From positions 372,001 through 436,000 of the forward strand of contig NZ_CP085135.1 in NCBI RefSeq assembly GCF_020616515.1: a stretch of DNA of 64,000 bases, read 5' to 3'. The notes below the pieces were generated by a model. The model was not told the origin of the DNA. It did not search any database and saw only the letters and a program-made list of their open reading frames with translations. This DNA comes from Mesorhizobium sp. PAMC28654 (GTDB taxonomy: Bacteria > Pseudomonadota > Alphaproteobacteria > Rhizobiales > Rhizobiaceae). Position numbers and translations under genes: made by a program. Positions 52,301 to 60,453 of the stretch are shown piece by piece (within the stretch, counting starts at the first letter, position 1; each line of letters opens with the position of its first letter).

Positions 52301-53059
52301 TTGGTCTGGGATGTTCTAAACGCAAGAATACTGGAGATATGGCAAGAGCACATTCCGCCAAACGAGGAGGGGGCGCTCGCACCTCTTTTTTATCCGGATC
52401 GTGGCAAGTCAGATTTGCTGTTTGTGGGATTCAATCCATCATTCAGTGAGAAGGAAGCGGCAAAGCGAGCTTTGGGTATCGACGTATCGGAGTTTTACAA
52501 GTGGAAAGGTTTTCAAGGCGAACGTTTACCGCAAATGGCAGAGATTCAAGGTCGTTTTATGAAGGATCTTTATTACTTCAAGCCAATGCAACTCGTTGCT
52601 CAAGAGGTGAAAATGGCTTGGGCTCATCTTGATATTTATCCTGTTCGGAAAACTAATCAGAAGAAGACGCTAAGTTATCTAAAAGGGAAAACCCGATTGA
52701 AGGATAGCCTTGAAAGTCTGTTCGAGACGACAATCCGCAGGTTGCAACCCGAAATTATCATAGTTGCGAACGCCTATGCGTCCCAGTGCGTTAAGCGGCT
52801 TTTTGACGGCCATCTTCCCTTCGACGAAAAGGTTGGGTTTCATCGTCTGCAAATAGAAGGAACATGTGCAGCAGTCTTTTTCAGTAGCATGCTGTCGGGG
52901 CAACGTGCTCTTGATACCGGTTCGTTTGAGCGTCTTCGTTGGCACGTGCGAAAGGCCGCCGAAACTTTGAAGCCAACAAAGGAGGACCGGAGTAGGCACA
53001 TGAGCTGGGAAGCGGGGAACGGTGGAATTTCACTAGGACGTTCAGGTCAAGGCTTATGA
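52301..53059 (+). CDS. Uracil-DNA-glycosylase-fold-like protein
   Basis: A 252-aa protein. The TTG at 52301 is used as start because GGGAGG at 52287-52292 is correctly spaced and the following residues (VWDVLNARILEIWQEH) are in frame with the domain. 'KSDLLFVGFNPSFSEKEAAKRA' near residues 37-58 resembles motif 1 of the UDG superfamily (G-x-N-P), followed by 'WAHLDIYPVR' and 'PEIIIVANAYASQCVKRLF' at the position of its central strand. The catalytic Asp/His pair of true UDGs is not evident. It probably senses or processes nucleic acid rather than uracil alone (inference). Confidence 0.55.
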   Translation: MVWDVLNARILEIWQEHIPPNEEGALAPLFYPDRGKSDLLFVGFNPSFSEKEAAKRALGIDVSEFYKWKGFQGERLPQMAEIQGRFMKDLYYFKPMQLVAQEVKMAWAHLDIYPVRKTNQKKTLSYLKGKTRLKDSLESLFETTIRRLQPEIIIVANAYASQCVKRLFDGHLPFDEKVGFHRLQIEGTCAAVFFSSMLSGQRALDTGSFERLRWHVRKAAETLKPTKEDRSRHMSWEAGNGGISLGRSGQGL

Positions 53060-53269
53060 CGCTTACAAGGGATAGAATTGGCGCTGTTCCCAGTTGAAAA
53101 TTGGGGTGGTGTTCGACCACAAACCTGCAGTTGGCTAATCGAGTTAGTGCCGGGGTAGACGCAATGGGGTAGGGTGGGGAACCTCACGTTGGGAGGGACA
53201 TCATTCATCGGCTTGAGCGATTTGGTTTTATGACCTACGTCTAGTGATGCGCTGGGGGGACGAAAAAAG
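53060..53269 (+). ncRNA. Candidate structured RNA upstream of the reverse transcriptase
   Basis: A 210-base non-coding gap. It contains a perfect hairpin GTGGT-GTTCG-ACCAC at 53106-53120, and a longer-range pairing GTTCCC (53086-53091) with GGGAAC (53177-53182) encloses it. Several defence RTs and retrons use an RNA from just upstream of the RT gene as template or scaffold. The structure is seen; its role is inference. The gap may equally be a promoter or leader. Confidence 0.35.
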
Positions 53270-54808
53270 ATGGGCACCGGGAAGAGACCATCAACCCCGT
53301 GGCGTCGCAATATTGCCGATGCACGGGCTTTCTTTCTAAACGACTATGGGCAGACGCTCTTCCCGTTAAAAACCAATCGATTTCTGGCGGAATTTGGCTT
53401 CGACCAATTGCGGGACTTCGGGCTCTCTGCCGCAGAAGCCGTTGAAAAAGCGGCCTTTCTGCCGCAGCGAAACGTGTCAGCGCTAAAGGCAGGTTGGCAC
53501 CAGAGAAGAACGGTGAAGTTGGACCCGGTCGCAGAGGCTTTTATCTACGATTTCATGTTCCGAAATCGAGGTTTGATAAGAGGTGCCATCTCAACTGAGC
53601 GAGAGTGCTACGGCTATACATTTAGAGAGGGCGCACCGCTGAGCCCCACTTTCTCCTACAGGGGCTTCAAAGGCGCAAAAAGCGAGTATTCAGCTAAGTT
53701 TGAGCATAGTCTATCGTTTGATATTTCCTCCTATTTCAACTCCATTTATCATCATGATTTGCCGGAATGGGCTGAAGATCGGGGGTTTTCTGGAGATGAT
53801 GTTGTTCTCCTTGGACGATTTTTGCGAGAAATCAAGTCTGGCCGAAGCATTGATTGCCTTCCGCAAGGCCTGTATCCTACAAAAATGATCGGTAACGATT
53901 TTTTGAAATTCATTGATAATTCGGTTCGTCTAAAATCACCAAAGTTAATCAGGTTTATGGACGACATAGTCATTTTCTCTGATAATAAGTCTGACTTGCT
54001 CTCCGATTTCTACTTGATTCAGGACTTACTTGGACAACGGGGATTGTCTATTAATTCTGCAAAGACGAAAACTTCGGAGGAAGAGCAGGATGTCGCCGTT
54101 ACCGTTGACGATGTTAAAAGAGGCCTGCTCAGGAAGAGGCGCTCGGTGATTTCAAAGGGCTATTCACAAGATGACGACGACGACGAAAAGGAAACGCTTG
54201 GAGTCGTTCGTAATCTGACGGGCAAAGAGGTTGCCCGTCTACAAGAAATGTTGAAGGAACCACATCTGGAGGAGGAAGATGCAGAGTTAATACTTACGCT
54301 TATGGGCGAGCATTCGTCTGACGTATTGGCGAGATTTGATGATCTTTTGGGGGATTTTCCGAATCTATCGAAAAGCCTTTATAGTTTCTGCAAACATATA
54401 TCGGATCGGGAATATTTGGCTGAGGCTGTTTTAGGTTTTTTGAATAAAGCCGCATTTGTTCCAGAATTTCAATTGTTTTGGATCGCCATGATTTTAGACG
54501 ATTATCTATTAAGAACAAAAAAGGCGGGCGCAATCATAGCCAAACTGATTGTGCACCCGCAGTCGACCCCCATTACTGTTGCGAAGTTACTGGAGATTCC
54601 AACTTCGAATTTTGGGCTGCCCGAGCTACGGACTGAACACCTGCGGGAAGGCAAGTCAGATTGGCTTGCATGGTCAGCGGCTGTGGGTTCCCGGGCTGCA
54701 CCGAAAGGGGCCAGAAATCAGATGCTAAAATACTACAGACACGGATCGCCGATGAATTCGGTGATCGCCGATATCGTATCGTCTTATGATGCCAGCGTGT
54801 TTGATTAA
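53270..54808 (+). CDS. Abi/UG-type (defence) reverse transcriptase
   Basis: A 512-aa protein. The RT core is at residues about 85-275: motif A 'SLSFDISSYFNSIYHHDL' with Asp151, motif B 'CLPQGLYPTKMIGNDF' (LPQG 197-200), motif C 'LIRFMDDIVIFS' with Asp231-Asp232, and motif D 'QRGLSINSAKTKT'. All catalytic aspartates are present. Residues 290-512 are mostly helical with no maturase, HNH or integrase part, as in the AbiA/AbiK and unknown-group (UG/DRT) antiviral RTs. I cannot assign it to a numbered DRT class. The second position of xxDD is Met (FMDD), not the common YADD. It closes the DUF2971/UDG-like/RT cassette and is in low-GC DNA. Confidence 0.87.
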   Translation: MGTGKRPSTPWRRNIADARAFFLNDYGQTLFPLKTNRFLAEFGFDQLRDFGLSAAEAVEKAAFLPQRNVSALKAGWHQRRTVKLDPVAEAFIYDFMFRNRGLIRGAISTERECYGYTFREGAPLSPTFSYRGFKGAKSEYSAKFEHSLSFDISSYFNSIYHHDLPEWAEDRGFSGDDVVLLGRFLREIKSGRSIDCLPQGLYPTKMIGNDFLKFIDNSVRLKSPKLIRFMDDIVIFSDNKSDLLSDFYLIQDLLGQRGLSINSAKTKTSEEEQDVAVTVDDVKRGLLRKRRSVISKGYSQDDDDDEKETLGVVRNLTGKEVARLQEMLKEPHLEEEDAELILTLMGEHSSDVLARFDDLLGDFPNLSKSLYSFCKHISDREYLAEAVLGFLNKAAFVPEFQLFWIAMILDDYLLRTKKAGAIIAKLIVHPQSTPITVAKLLEIPTSNFGLPELRTEHLREGKSDWLAWSAAVGSRAAPKGARNQMLKYYRHGSPMNSVIADIVSSYDASVFD

Positions 54809-54832
54809 GCTGAGCGAGGGAAGGGTACAGCA

Positions 54833-55051
54833 GTGAATGCCATTTCTGCACTGATCGGGATCCTGGCGCTCATTGCGGCGCTTGTTGCGTTCATACCACT
54901 TGTAGGATGGTTGAATTGGCTCGTGATACCCGTGGCGGTGATTGGTCTCGTATTGGGGCTGTTTTCTAAAAATACGACGGGCCGAAACATCAATATCGTT
55001 GTCCTTCTTGTCTCGATGTTTCGGCTTTTCGTCGGAGGCGGGCTTCTATAG
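54833..55051 (+). CDS. Small two-TM protein downstream of the RT
   Basis: A 72-aa protein from the GTG at 54833 (GAGGGAAGGG upstream). MNAISALIGILALIAAL starts a hydrophobic helix, 'LNWLVIPVAVIGLVLGLF' is the second, and the short tail 'INIVVLLVSMFRLFVGG' may be a third. It starts 24 bases after the RT stop, so it may be co-expressed. A membrane effector is possible but unproven; similar small proteins also occur alone. Confidence 0.6.
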   Translation: MNAISALIGILALIAALVAFIPLVGWLNWLVIPVAVIGLVLGLFSKNTTGRNINIVVLLVSMFRLFVGGGLL

Positions 55052-55077
55052 CTGGATGCCTGAACAGGAGGTCGCTT

Positions 55078-55548
55078 GTGTTCCTAAGAATGCTAATGTC
55101 TGCATCAATAGCTGTTGCAAGTTTGCCTTCGCCGGTGGCTGCTGATGAGATGAGGGGTTTCGTAACGCTCAAGGGAAAATGCGAGAGGCTGATAGTTTCC
55201 GGGAGGAACTTTTCGGTAGATTGTAATGGTCTAATTATGCAATCAATATACCGGTCTGGACGGACTGGTTTTACCGTAACTGTCGGTGACAAGGGAGTTG
55301 CGGTGACGTTCAGCGGAATGGAAGGTGTGAAGCCGGATGAAAATTCCCAGCTGCAAACTGTCGACCATCTTATATTTAATCTAGGTATCAAAGGCGTTGA
55401 GCCGTCGACTGAGAAAATACAGGGAAGTTGTTCTTACAGTAATCCGAACTTAGGTCCCACGAATATAAACTGTCAGGCGATTGACAAAAAAAGGAATGGG
55501 TACCTTCTTGAGTTTAGAACAGATGGGTCAGCTCCTACCTACAATTAA
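55078..55548 (+). CDS. Exported protein of unknown function, 156 aa
   Basis: GTG start with AGGAGG six bases upstream. A signal peptide (MFLRMLMSASIAVASLPSPVAA, cleaved before DEMRG) leads to a beta-rich domain with Cys residues ('GKCERLIVSGRNFSVDCNG', 'GSCSYSN', 'INCQAI'). No family recognised. It lies 26 bases after the small membrane gene. Confidence 0.6.
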   Translation: MFLRMLMSASIAVASLPSPVAADEMRGFVTLKGKCERLIVSGRNFSVDCNGLIMQSIYRSGRTGFTVTVGDKGVAVTFSGMEGVKPDENSQLQTVDHLIFNLGIKGVEPSTEKIQGSCSYSNPNLGPTNINCQAIDKKRNGYLLEFRTDGSAPTYN

Positions 55549-55645
55549 ATTTACGTGCCGGTAGAGGCCGAGAGCCGTGTCAAGGGCTATTCGCTGCTAG
55601 TCGGACTGGGGCCTAGGACGACCTGTCGTGGAGGGCCTCGCCCTA

Positions 55646-55987
55646 TCATGCCGAACGGGTTCTTTTTGCCAAAGCCTTTAGCTGTTCAATAGCAACATTC
55701 AAATCCCGGTCACTGAGTCCCGAGAGTATCAAGCCGGCTTGAATTTCAAGCGTCGCCCGTTGCTCAGATTGCGCCATATCGCCCTCCTGAAAGAAAACCC
55801 TTACAGGGACATCAAGCGCTCTGCCAAGACGCACAAGTGTCTCGAAATTTGGCCAATTCAGTCCTCTTTCCCATTGGGAGACGGAGTCAACAGACCTATC
55901 CGTCCGGAGCGCCAAATCGTCCTGCGTGAGCTCTCGCAACTTGCGGAGTTCCCTTAGAATCGTACCGAAGTTTTTGGTCGCTAACAT
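55646..55987 (-). CDS. Xre-family transcriptional regulator
   Basis: A 113-aa protein from the ATG at 55987. The HTH is 'LRELRKLRELTQDDLALRTDRSVDSVSQWERGLNWPNFETLVRLGRALDV' in pieces, an XRE type, with a short C-terminal helix bundle. It probably represses itself and perhaps the divergent exported-protein gene through the palindromes upstream. The alternative start at 56008 would run through one of these. Confidence 0.82.
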   Translation of the reverse strand: MLATKNFGTILRELRKLRELTQDDLALRTDRSVDSVSQWERGLNWPNFETLVRLGRALDVPVRVFFQEGDMAQSEQRATLEIQAGLILSGLSDRDLNVAIEQLKALAKRTRSA

Positions 55988-56069
55988 AGCGCAGCATTGC
56001 GCTGCCATCCTCTAGCCGTGAACCGAACAATGTCCGTCTAAAGCGTCATAAATCCGTAATAAATTACGG
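55988..56069. promoter_or_regulatory. Candidate operators between the Xre gene and the divergent gene
   Basis: AGCGCA-GCAT-TGCGCT (55988-56003) and CCGTAAT-AA-ATTACGG (56054-56069) are both perfect inverted repeats in the divergent promoter region. Either could be the Xre protein's binding site. Confidence 0.45.
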
Positions 56070-56143
56070 TTTCCTCATTGAGCAGCCGCCCCCACTCGGC
56101 TATGGAATTGGGCGTCAAGGCTGCACGAGAGACGGAGGCAAAA

Positions 56144-56641
56144 ATGGCGTTGTTGAATTTCACGACCAAAATAGTGCTGGCGGTATCTTTGGTCAGCATC
56201 GGTACGTTGTCTTTTGCGGCCGATGGCGACCATACCTCTTGGCGGGGCACCTTCTTGGGGCAGAGCAGGGGGGATGTGGTAAAAGCTCTTGAGGGAAAAC
56301 TTGTGACGACAGAAGATGATTTTGCAGGTGATCCGCAAATACAAGCTATCGGAAAATCACATGAACGGTGTGGAACATTTGATCTTAGGAATGATATTGT
56401 TGTTAGAATGAATTTGAATCCATGCTTCTTCGATATATATGATAATATATCTGACAGAGATTTTGCAAAAATACTTTTGAACCATTACGATATTTCCTCT
56501 TTTGAGCCTGAGCCGACGCAAATGAGTGGTGTATCTATAGTCTACAAAGGGAATACAACCCACGGGGAATCGCTGACAGTATTTGAGCAGATTGGGACAA
56601 TTTCTGTTACCGTTGAGCCTGAACCGAAAGGTGAGTTTTGA
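56144..56641 (+). CDS. Exported protein of unknown function, 165 aa
   Basis: ATG at 56144 with GGAGG at 56134-56138. Signal peptide MALLNFTTKIVLAVSLVSI...FAA. The soluble part contains one likely disulfide (Cys in 'HERCGTFDL' and 'LNPCFFDI'). No family recognised. It is divergent from the Xre gene. Confidence 0.6.
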   Translation: MALLNFTTKIVLAVSLVSIGTLSFAADGDHTSWRGTFLGQSRGDVVKALEGKLVTTEDDFAGDPQIQAIGKSHERCGTFDLRNDIVVRMNLNPCFFDIYDNISDRDFAKILLNHYDISSFEPEPTQMSGVSIVYKGNTTHGESLTVFEQIGTISVTVEPEPKGEF

Positions 56642-56785
56642 AAGGGGGCAACACCAACGGCTTCTTATGTGTAATTGCAAAGTGGGGCGTCAAGATACAC
56701 TAGGAAAATTAGGTGCGTAGCCAACCATCAAACTGGCGAATGATCGGAGTGCGCCTGCTTTGCGCTAACGCACTCCCAATGGTTT

Positions 56786-57628
56786 TCATAGGCCAAACAA
56801 AAATTGCTTGTTCAAGCCCTGAATCTCCGAATCAATCTTGGCCAAGTTATCTATATCTGGCCAGTCTTTCCCTGAATTGGAGTCGTTCCATGCCTTCATG
56901 AGATATTTGCAAAGTACGCCGTCATTGTATCGTCCCGGCGAAGATGCAAAATATTCATAAAGTCTGTTGAACGGGTTTCCTTCCGGCTCTTTCGAATTTC
57001 CAATCAGGGCCTGAAAAACTTTCTGGACGCCTTCCTCTGCATCGCTTTGCCCCTGTGACAGTTGTTGAAGGGCATAGCAAAATGCGACGGTAAATCGTGC
57101 GGGAAAATCCGTCTCTCTCCAGAAATCTCTAATGGCGGATTCGATATCTGGATGGGCATTCAGAATGTCTGAGATCTTTGAGCTTCCAAGCGTTACGCTT
57201 GAATGCTCGCCGCACAGGAAAGCTACGAGGCGTGCAACTTGCACGCACTTGTTGGGTTTGCTGAAGCCGGCGATAGTCGCCATATGCGCTGGAGTTCTTC
57301 GAACGCCCACATCCACGTGACTTGCTTTTGTATCGTCTTCGTCACGAACAATCCAGAAATACTGGGATCGTCCGGAACGTTCAATTGCTTTGAGTCTGTG
57401 CTGTCCGTCAATTACGCAACTCGTGGACGAGAGCAGACGTATCGTATTGTTTGATACGATGGAAGAATCCCACCTTCCCTCCTTCATATCGGCTGCATAG
57501 AGCCGAACGGCATTGCGATTTATCTGGCGCTTGTTGCCTGGAATTGAAAGAAGCTGTTTTGCTCGCTCCGGTGATATGAGTTCCTGTTCGAACTTTTCGA
57601 TTTCAGGTTTGATCATTTCGTTTTGCAT
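56786..57628 (-). CDS. DGQHR/ParB-like domain protein
   Basis: A 280-aa protein from the ATG at 57628 (AAGGG upstream). It carries the DGQHR motif in 'SCVIDGQHRLKAIERSG' near residues 90-106, as in DndB/DGQHR and ParB-like folds linked to DNA modification or phage defence. The rest is helical. No Dnd partner genes are in the island, so a stand-alone role is assumed. It is the last cargo gene before attR. Confidence 0.75.
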   Translation of the reverse strand: MQNEMIKPEIEKFEQELISPERAKQLLSIPGNKRQINRNAVRLYAADMKEGRWDSSIVSNNTIRLLSSTSCVIDGQHRLKAIERSGRSQYFWIVRDEDDTKASHVDVGVRRTPAHMATIAGFSKPNKCVQVARLVAFLCGEHSSVTLGSSKISDILNAHPDIESAIRDFWRETDFPARFTVAFCYALQQLSQGQSDAEEGVQKVFQALIGNSKEPEGNPFNRLYEYFASSPGRYNDGVLCKYLMKAWNDSNSGKDWPDIDNLAKIDSEIQGLNKQFLFGL

Positions 57629-58091
57629 TTTACTGTGCCCTTGTTTGCATCGCTTGTTTGCGATGTTTGGGCATTTAGAGAAGCGGCTCGGGCGTTTCAA
57701 CCCCATCAGAAATGTATAGTTCGTCTACATGATTCTATAATCAAAAAAAGATTGTTTGAATTTCTATTAATCGCTACGGGAATGTTTTTATGATGCGAGG
57801 TCAAAACAAGGGATTGTTCGTTTCTATTCAAGGATTGTTATTTTCTATATGTCGGAAGTCGGCATGTATAGGAATATATTCTTTCCTCAATCGTGGCCGC
57901 AGCTTGCGCTTCAAACCGAGAATGCGCCACCGGACGTTGCCCACAAGCAGGCGTTTCATGACAATCGGTTTAATCAAGAAGCCGGGCGACAGGTCGGAAT
58001 CCGTTCGAATGATGACCGCCATGTTGGCCTTTCGGCGCTCGCTGGATTGCGTCGGAAACCAATGAATGCATGATGTTCAATTGACTGTTGT
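57629..58091. other. Right end of the island, no supported gene
   Basis: About 460 AT-rich bases between the DGQHR gene and attR. Short open frames occur on both strands without ribosome binding sites or family-like sequence. It holds the promoter of the DGQHR gene and the right arm of the attachment site. Confidence 0.4.
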
Positions 58092-58096
58092 CGGGT
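58092..58096 (+). other. attR core
   Basis: CGGGT shared with 41529-41533. Element sequence lies to the left (TTGACTGTTGT); glycosylase coding sequence resumes to the right (TATTGAGCAG). Confidence 0.75.
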
Positions 58097-58634
58097 TATT
58101 GAGCAGAAATGGCCTGGCTTCGAGGAAGCGTTTCTAGGCTTCGAGCCGAAGCGTTTGTTGTTCCAGCCCGATGATTTCTGGCACGATCTGACCGCCGACA
58201 AGCGCATCGTGCGCAATCCGCAGAAGATCAAATCCGTTCGTGATAACGCTGCCTTCGTCGAGCGTGTGTCGAAGGAGCATGGCGGATTTGGCAAGTTCCT
58301 TGCGCAATGGCCGGCTGATGATCAGGTCGGGCTGATGGCCTATCTGGGCAAGCATGGCAGCCGCCTCGGCGGCAATACCGGCCAGTATTTTCTGCGCTGG
58401 CTGAACTGGGACGCCTTTCTCATTTCAGGCGATATGTCGGCCGCGCTGCGCGACGCCGGTCTCGACATCGCCGAAAGCCCGACGTCGAAGAAGGACCTTG
58501 ACAAGATCCAGGCCCAGGTCGACGTCTGGGCAGCGGAAACCGGCCTGTCGCGCCGGCATATTTCGCGGATCCTGGCGATGTCGATCGGCGAGAACCATTC
58601 GCCGGAATCGCTGCGCGAATATATGGGCGAGTAG
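58092..58634 (+). pseudogene. DNA-3-methyladenine glycosylase I-type gene, 3' part
   Basis: In frame from the attR core: RVIEQKWPGFEEAFLGFEPK ... 'RIVRNPQKIKSVRDNAAFVERVSKEHGG' ... 'RLGGNTGQYFLRWLNWDAFLIS'. These are TagA-family features (base excision of 3-methyladenine). It has lost its first 57 codons to the island. An internal ATG at 58155 could give a 159-aa product without the N-terminal part; activity is doubtful. Confidence 0.85.
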
Positions 58635-58720
58635 GCCGCGATCGACATTCCTTCGATCTGTCCGGGTGGTCCAAACGAACGCCATTGCCCGGCGAATTCC
58701 GCCGCGCTAAACCCGCTGAC

Positions 58721-60403
58721 ATGACCAAGAAGACCGCTCCCGATATCCTGCGCATCGCTGTCGCCCAGCTCAATCCGACTGTCGGCGATATTGCCGGCAA
58801 CCTCGCCAAGGCGCGCGAGGCGAGGGCGGATGCCGCCCGCCAGGGCGCGGACATCGTCCTCTTCACCGAGCTTTTCCTTGCCGGTTATCCGCCAGAGGAT
58901 CTGGTGCTGAAGCCGGCGTTCCTCAGGGCGTGCGAGCGGGCGGCGGAAGATTTTGCCGGGGATACCGCCGATGGCGGGCCGGGCGTCATCATCGGCACGC
59001 CATTGAAGCGCAAGAGCGGGACGCACAATTCGATCATTGTTGCAGACGGCGGCAAGATCCTTGCCGAGCGCTACAAGCTCGACCTGCCGAACTACGGTGA
59101 ATTCGACGAGAAGCGCGTCTTCCAGGCCGGGCCGGAGATCCAGGGGCCGGTCAATTTCCGCGGCGTAAGGCTGGGAATTCCGATCTGCGAGGATATCTGG
59201 GGCGATGTCGCCATCTGCGAAACGCTGGCCGAGAGCGGGGCGGAGATCCTGCTGGTGCCGAACGGCTCGCCCTATTATCGCGCCAAGATCGACGTTCGGC
59301 ACCAGGTTGTCATTCGACAGGTTATCGAGTGCGGGTTGCCGATCATCTATGCCAACCAGCTTGGCGGCCAGGACGAACTGATCTTCGACGGTGCGTCCTT
59401 CGCCATCGGTGCCGACAAGACGCTGGCCTTCCAGATGAGCCAGTTCGAGGAAGCCGTCGACGTCACCACCTGGAAGAGACAAGCCGATCATTGGGTCTGT
59501 TCGGAAGGACCGATGTCCAAAATCCCGGACAAGGAGGAGGCCGACTACCGCGCCTGCATGCTGGGACTGCGCGACTACGTCAACAAGAACGGCTTCAAGA
59601 ATGTCGTGCTCGGCCTGTCCGGCGGTATCGATTCGGCGATCTGCGCCGCACTTGCCGTCGATGCGCTTGGCGAGGAGCGGCTGCGGGCCGTGATGATGCC
59701 CTATCGCTATACGTCGAAGGATTCGTTGAAGGACGCCGAGGACTGCGCCCGCGCGCTCGGCTGCCGCTATGACATCGTGCCGATCTTCGAGCCGGTCGAA
59801 GGGTTCATGCATGCGCTGACGCAGCTTTTCGAGGGCACCAAGGAAGGCATTACCGAGGAGAACCTGCAAAGTCGTGCGCGCGGCACCATCCTGATGGCGA
59901 TCTCCAACAAGTTCGGCTCGATGGTCGTCACCACCGGCAACAAGAGCGAAATGTCGGTCGGCTACGCCACGCTCTATGGCGACATGAATGGCGGCTTCAA
60001 TCCGATCAAGGACCTCTACAAGATGCAGGTCTACGCGCTGTCGCGCTGGCGCAATTCGCATGTGCCGCCGGGTGCGCTAGGTCCCTCGGGCGAAGTGATC
60101 CCGAGCAACATCATCGACAAGGCGCCATCGGCGGAGTTGCGCGAGAACCAGACCGACCAGGATTCACTGCCGCCCTATCCGGTGCTCGACGACATCCTCG
60201 AATGCCTGGTCGAAAACGAGATGGGCGTCGACGACATCGTCGCGCGCGGCCACGACCGGGCGACGGTTACGCGCATCGAGCATCTGCTCTACATAGCCGA
60301 GTACAAGCGCCGGCAGGCCGCACCCGGAGTGAAGATCACCAGGAAGAATTTTGGTCGCGACCGCCGCTATCCGATCACCAACCGGTTCAGGGATCGCGGA
60401 TAG
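58721..60403 (+). CDS. nadE: Glutamine-dependent NAD+ synthetase
   Basis: A 560-aa protein: an N-terminal nitrilase-type glutaminase domain with the catalytic Glu in 'LFTELFLAGYPPEDL' and Cys in 'GIPICEDIWGD' near residue 150, and a C-terminal ATP-pyrophosphatase domain with the P-loop 'VLGLSGGIDSAICAALAVDALG' near residue 300. It converts deamido-NAD, glutamine and ATP to NAD+. The ATG at 58721 fits family length. Confidence 0.95.
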   Translation: MTKKTAPDILRIAVAQLNPTVGDIAGNLAKAREARADAARQGADIVLFTELFLAGYPPEDLVLKPAFLRACERAAEDFAGDTADGGPGVIIGTPLKRKSGTHNSIIVADGGKILAERYKLDLPNYGEFDEKRVFQAGPEIQGPVNFRGVRLGIPICEDIWGDVAICETLAESGAEILLVPNGSPYYRAKIDVRHQVVIRQVIECGLPIIYANQLGGQDELIFDGASFAIGADKTLAFQMSQFEEAVDVTTWKRQADHWVCSEGPMSKIPDKEEADYRACMLGLRDYVNKNGFKNVVLGLSGGIDSAICAALAVDALGEERLRAVMMPYRYTSKDSLKDAEDCARALGCRYDIVPIFEPVEGFMHALTQLFEGTKEGITEENLQSRARGTILMAISNKFGSMVVTTGNKSEMSVGYATLYGDMNGGFNPIKDLYKMQVYALSRWRNSHVPPGALGPSGEVIPSNIIDKAPSAELRENQTDQDSLPPYPVLDDILECLVENEMGVDDIVARGHDRATVTRIEHLLYIAEYKRRQAAPGVKITRKNFGRDRRYPITNRFRDRG

Positions 60404-60453
60404 GCGCTTTCTCAAGCGTCCAGCCGAGCCTTCCGTCCGGATGAGGGTGTGCC

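Larger units (their letters stand above)
41529..58091 (+). mobile_element. 16.56-kb serine-integrase genomic island
   Basis: Ends are set by the interrupted glycosylase gene: CGGGT at 41529-41533 (left) and at 58092-58096 (right) is the shared core. The left end carries a large serine integrase pointing inward. Cargo: membrane and exported proteins, two IS elements, a resolvase operon, a DUF2971/UDG-like/reverse transcriptase cassette, an Xre regulator and a DGQHR protein. GC is clearly lower than in the flanks in several parts. No conjugation, phage structural or replication genes were seen, so it is an integrative element that may need other elements for transfer. Confidence 0.85.

Noticed and set aside
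52246..52449. 67-codon plus-strand frame before the UDG-like gene
   Set aside because: It overlaps the UDG-like gene's start in another frame. The UDG-like frame has the domain sequence and a spaced GGGAGG before its TTG.
57790..58065. Plus-strand ORF near attR
   Set aside because: No ribosome binding site or family-like sequence, and other frames overlap it on both strands.
41529..58096. Complete conjugative element or prophage
   Set aside because: No relaxase, type IV secretion, capsid, tail or terminase genes are visible; only integrase, IS, resolvase and cargo genes.
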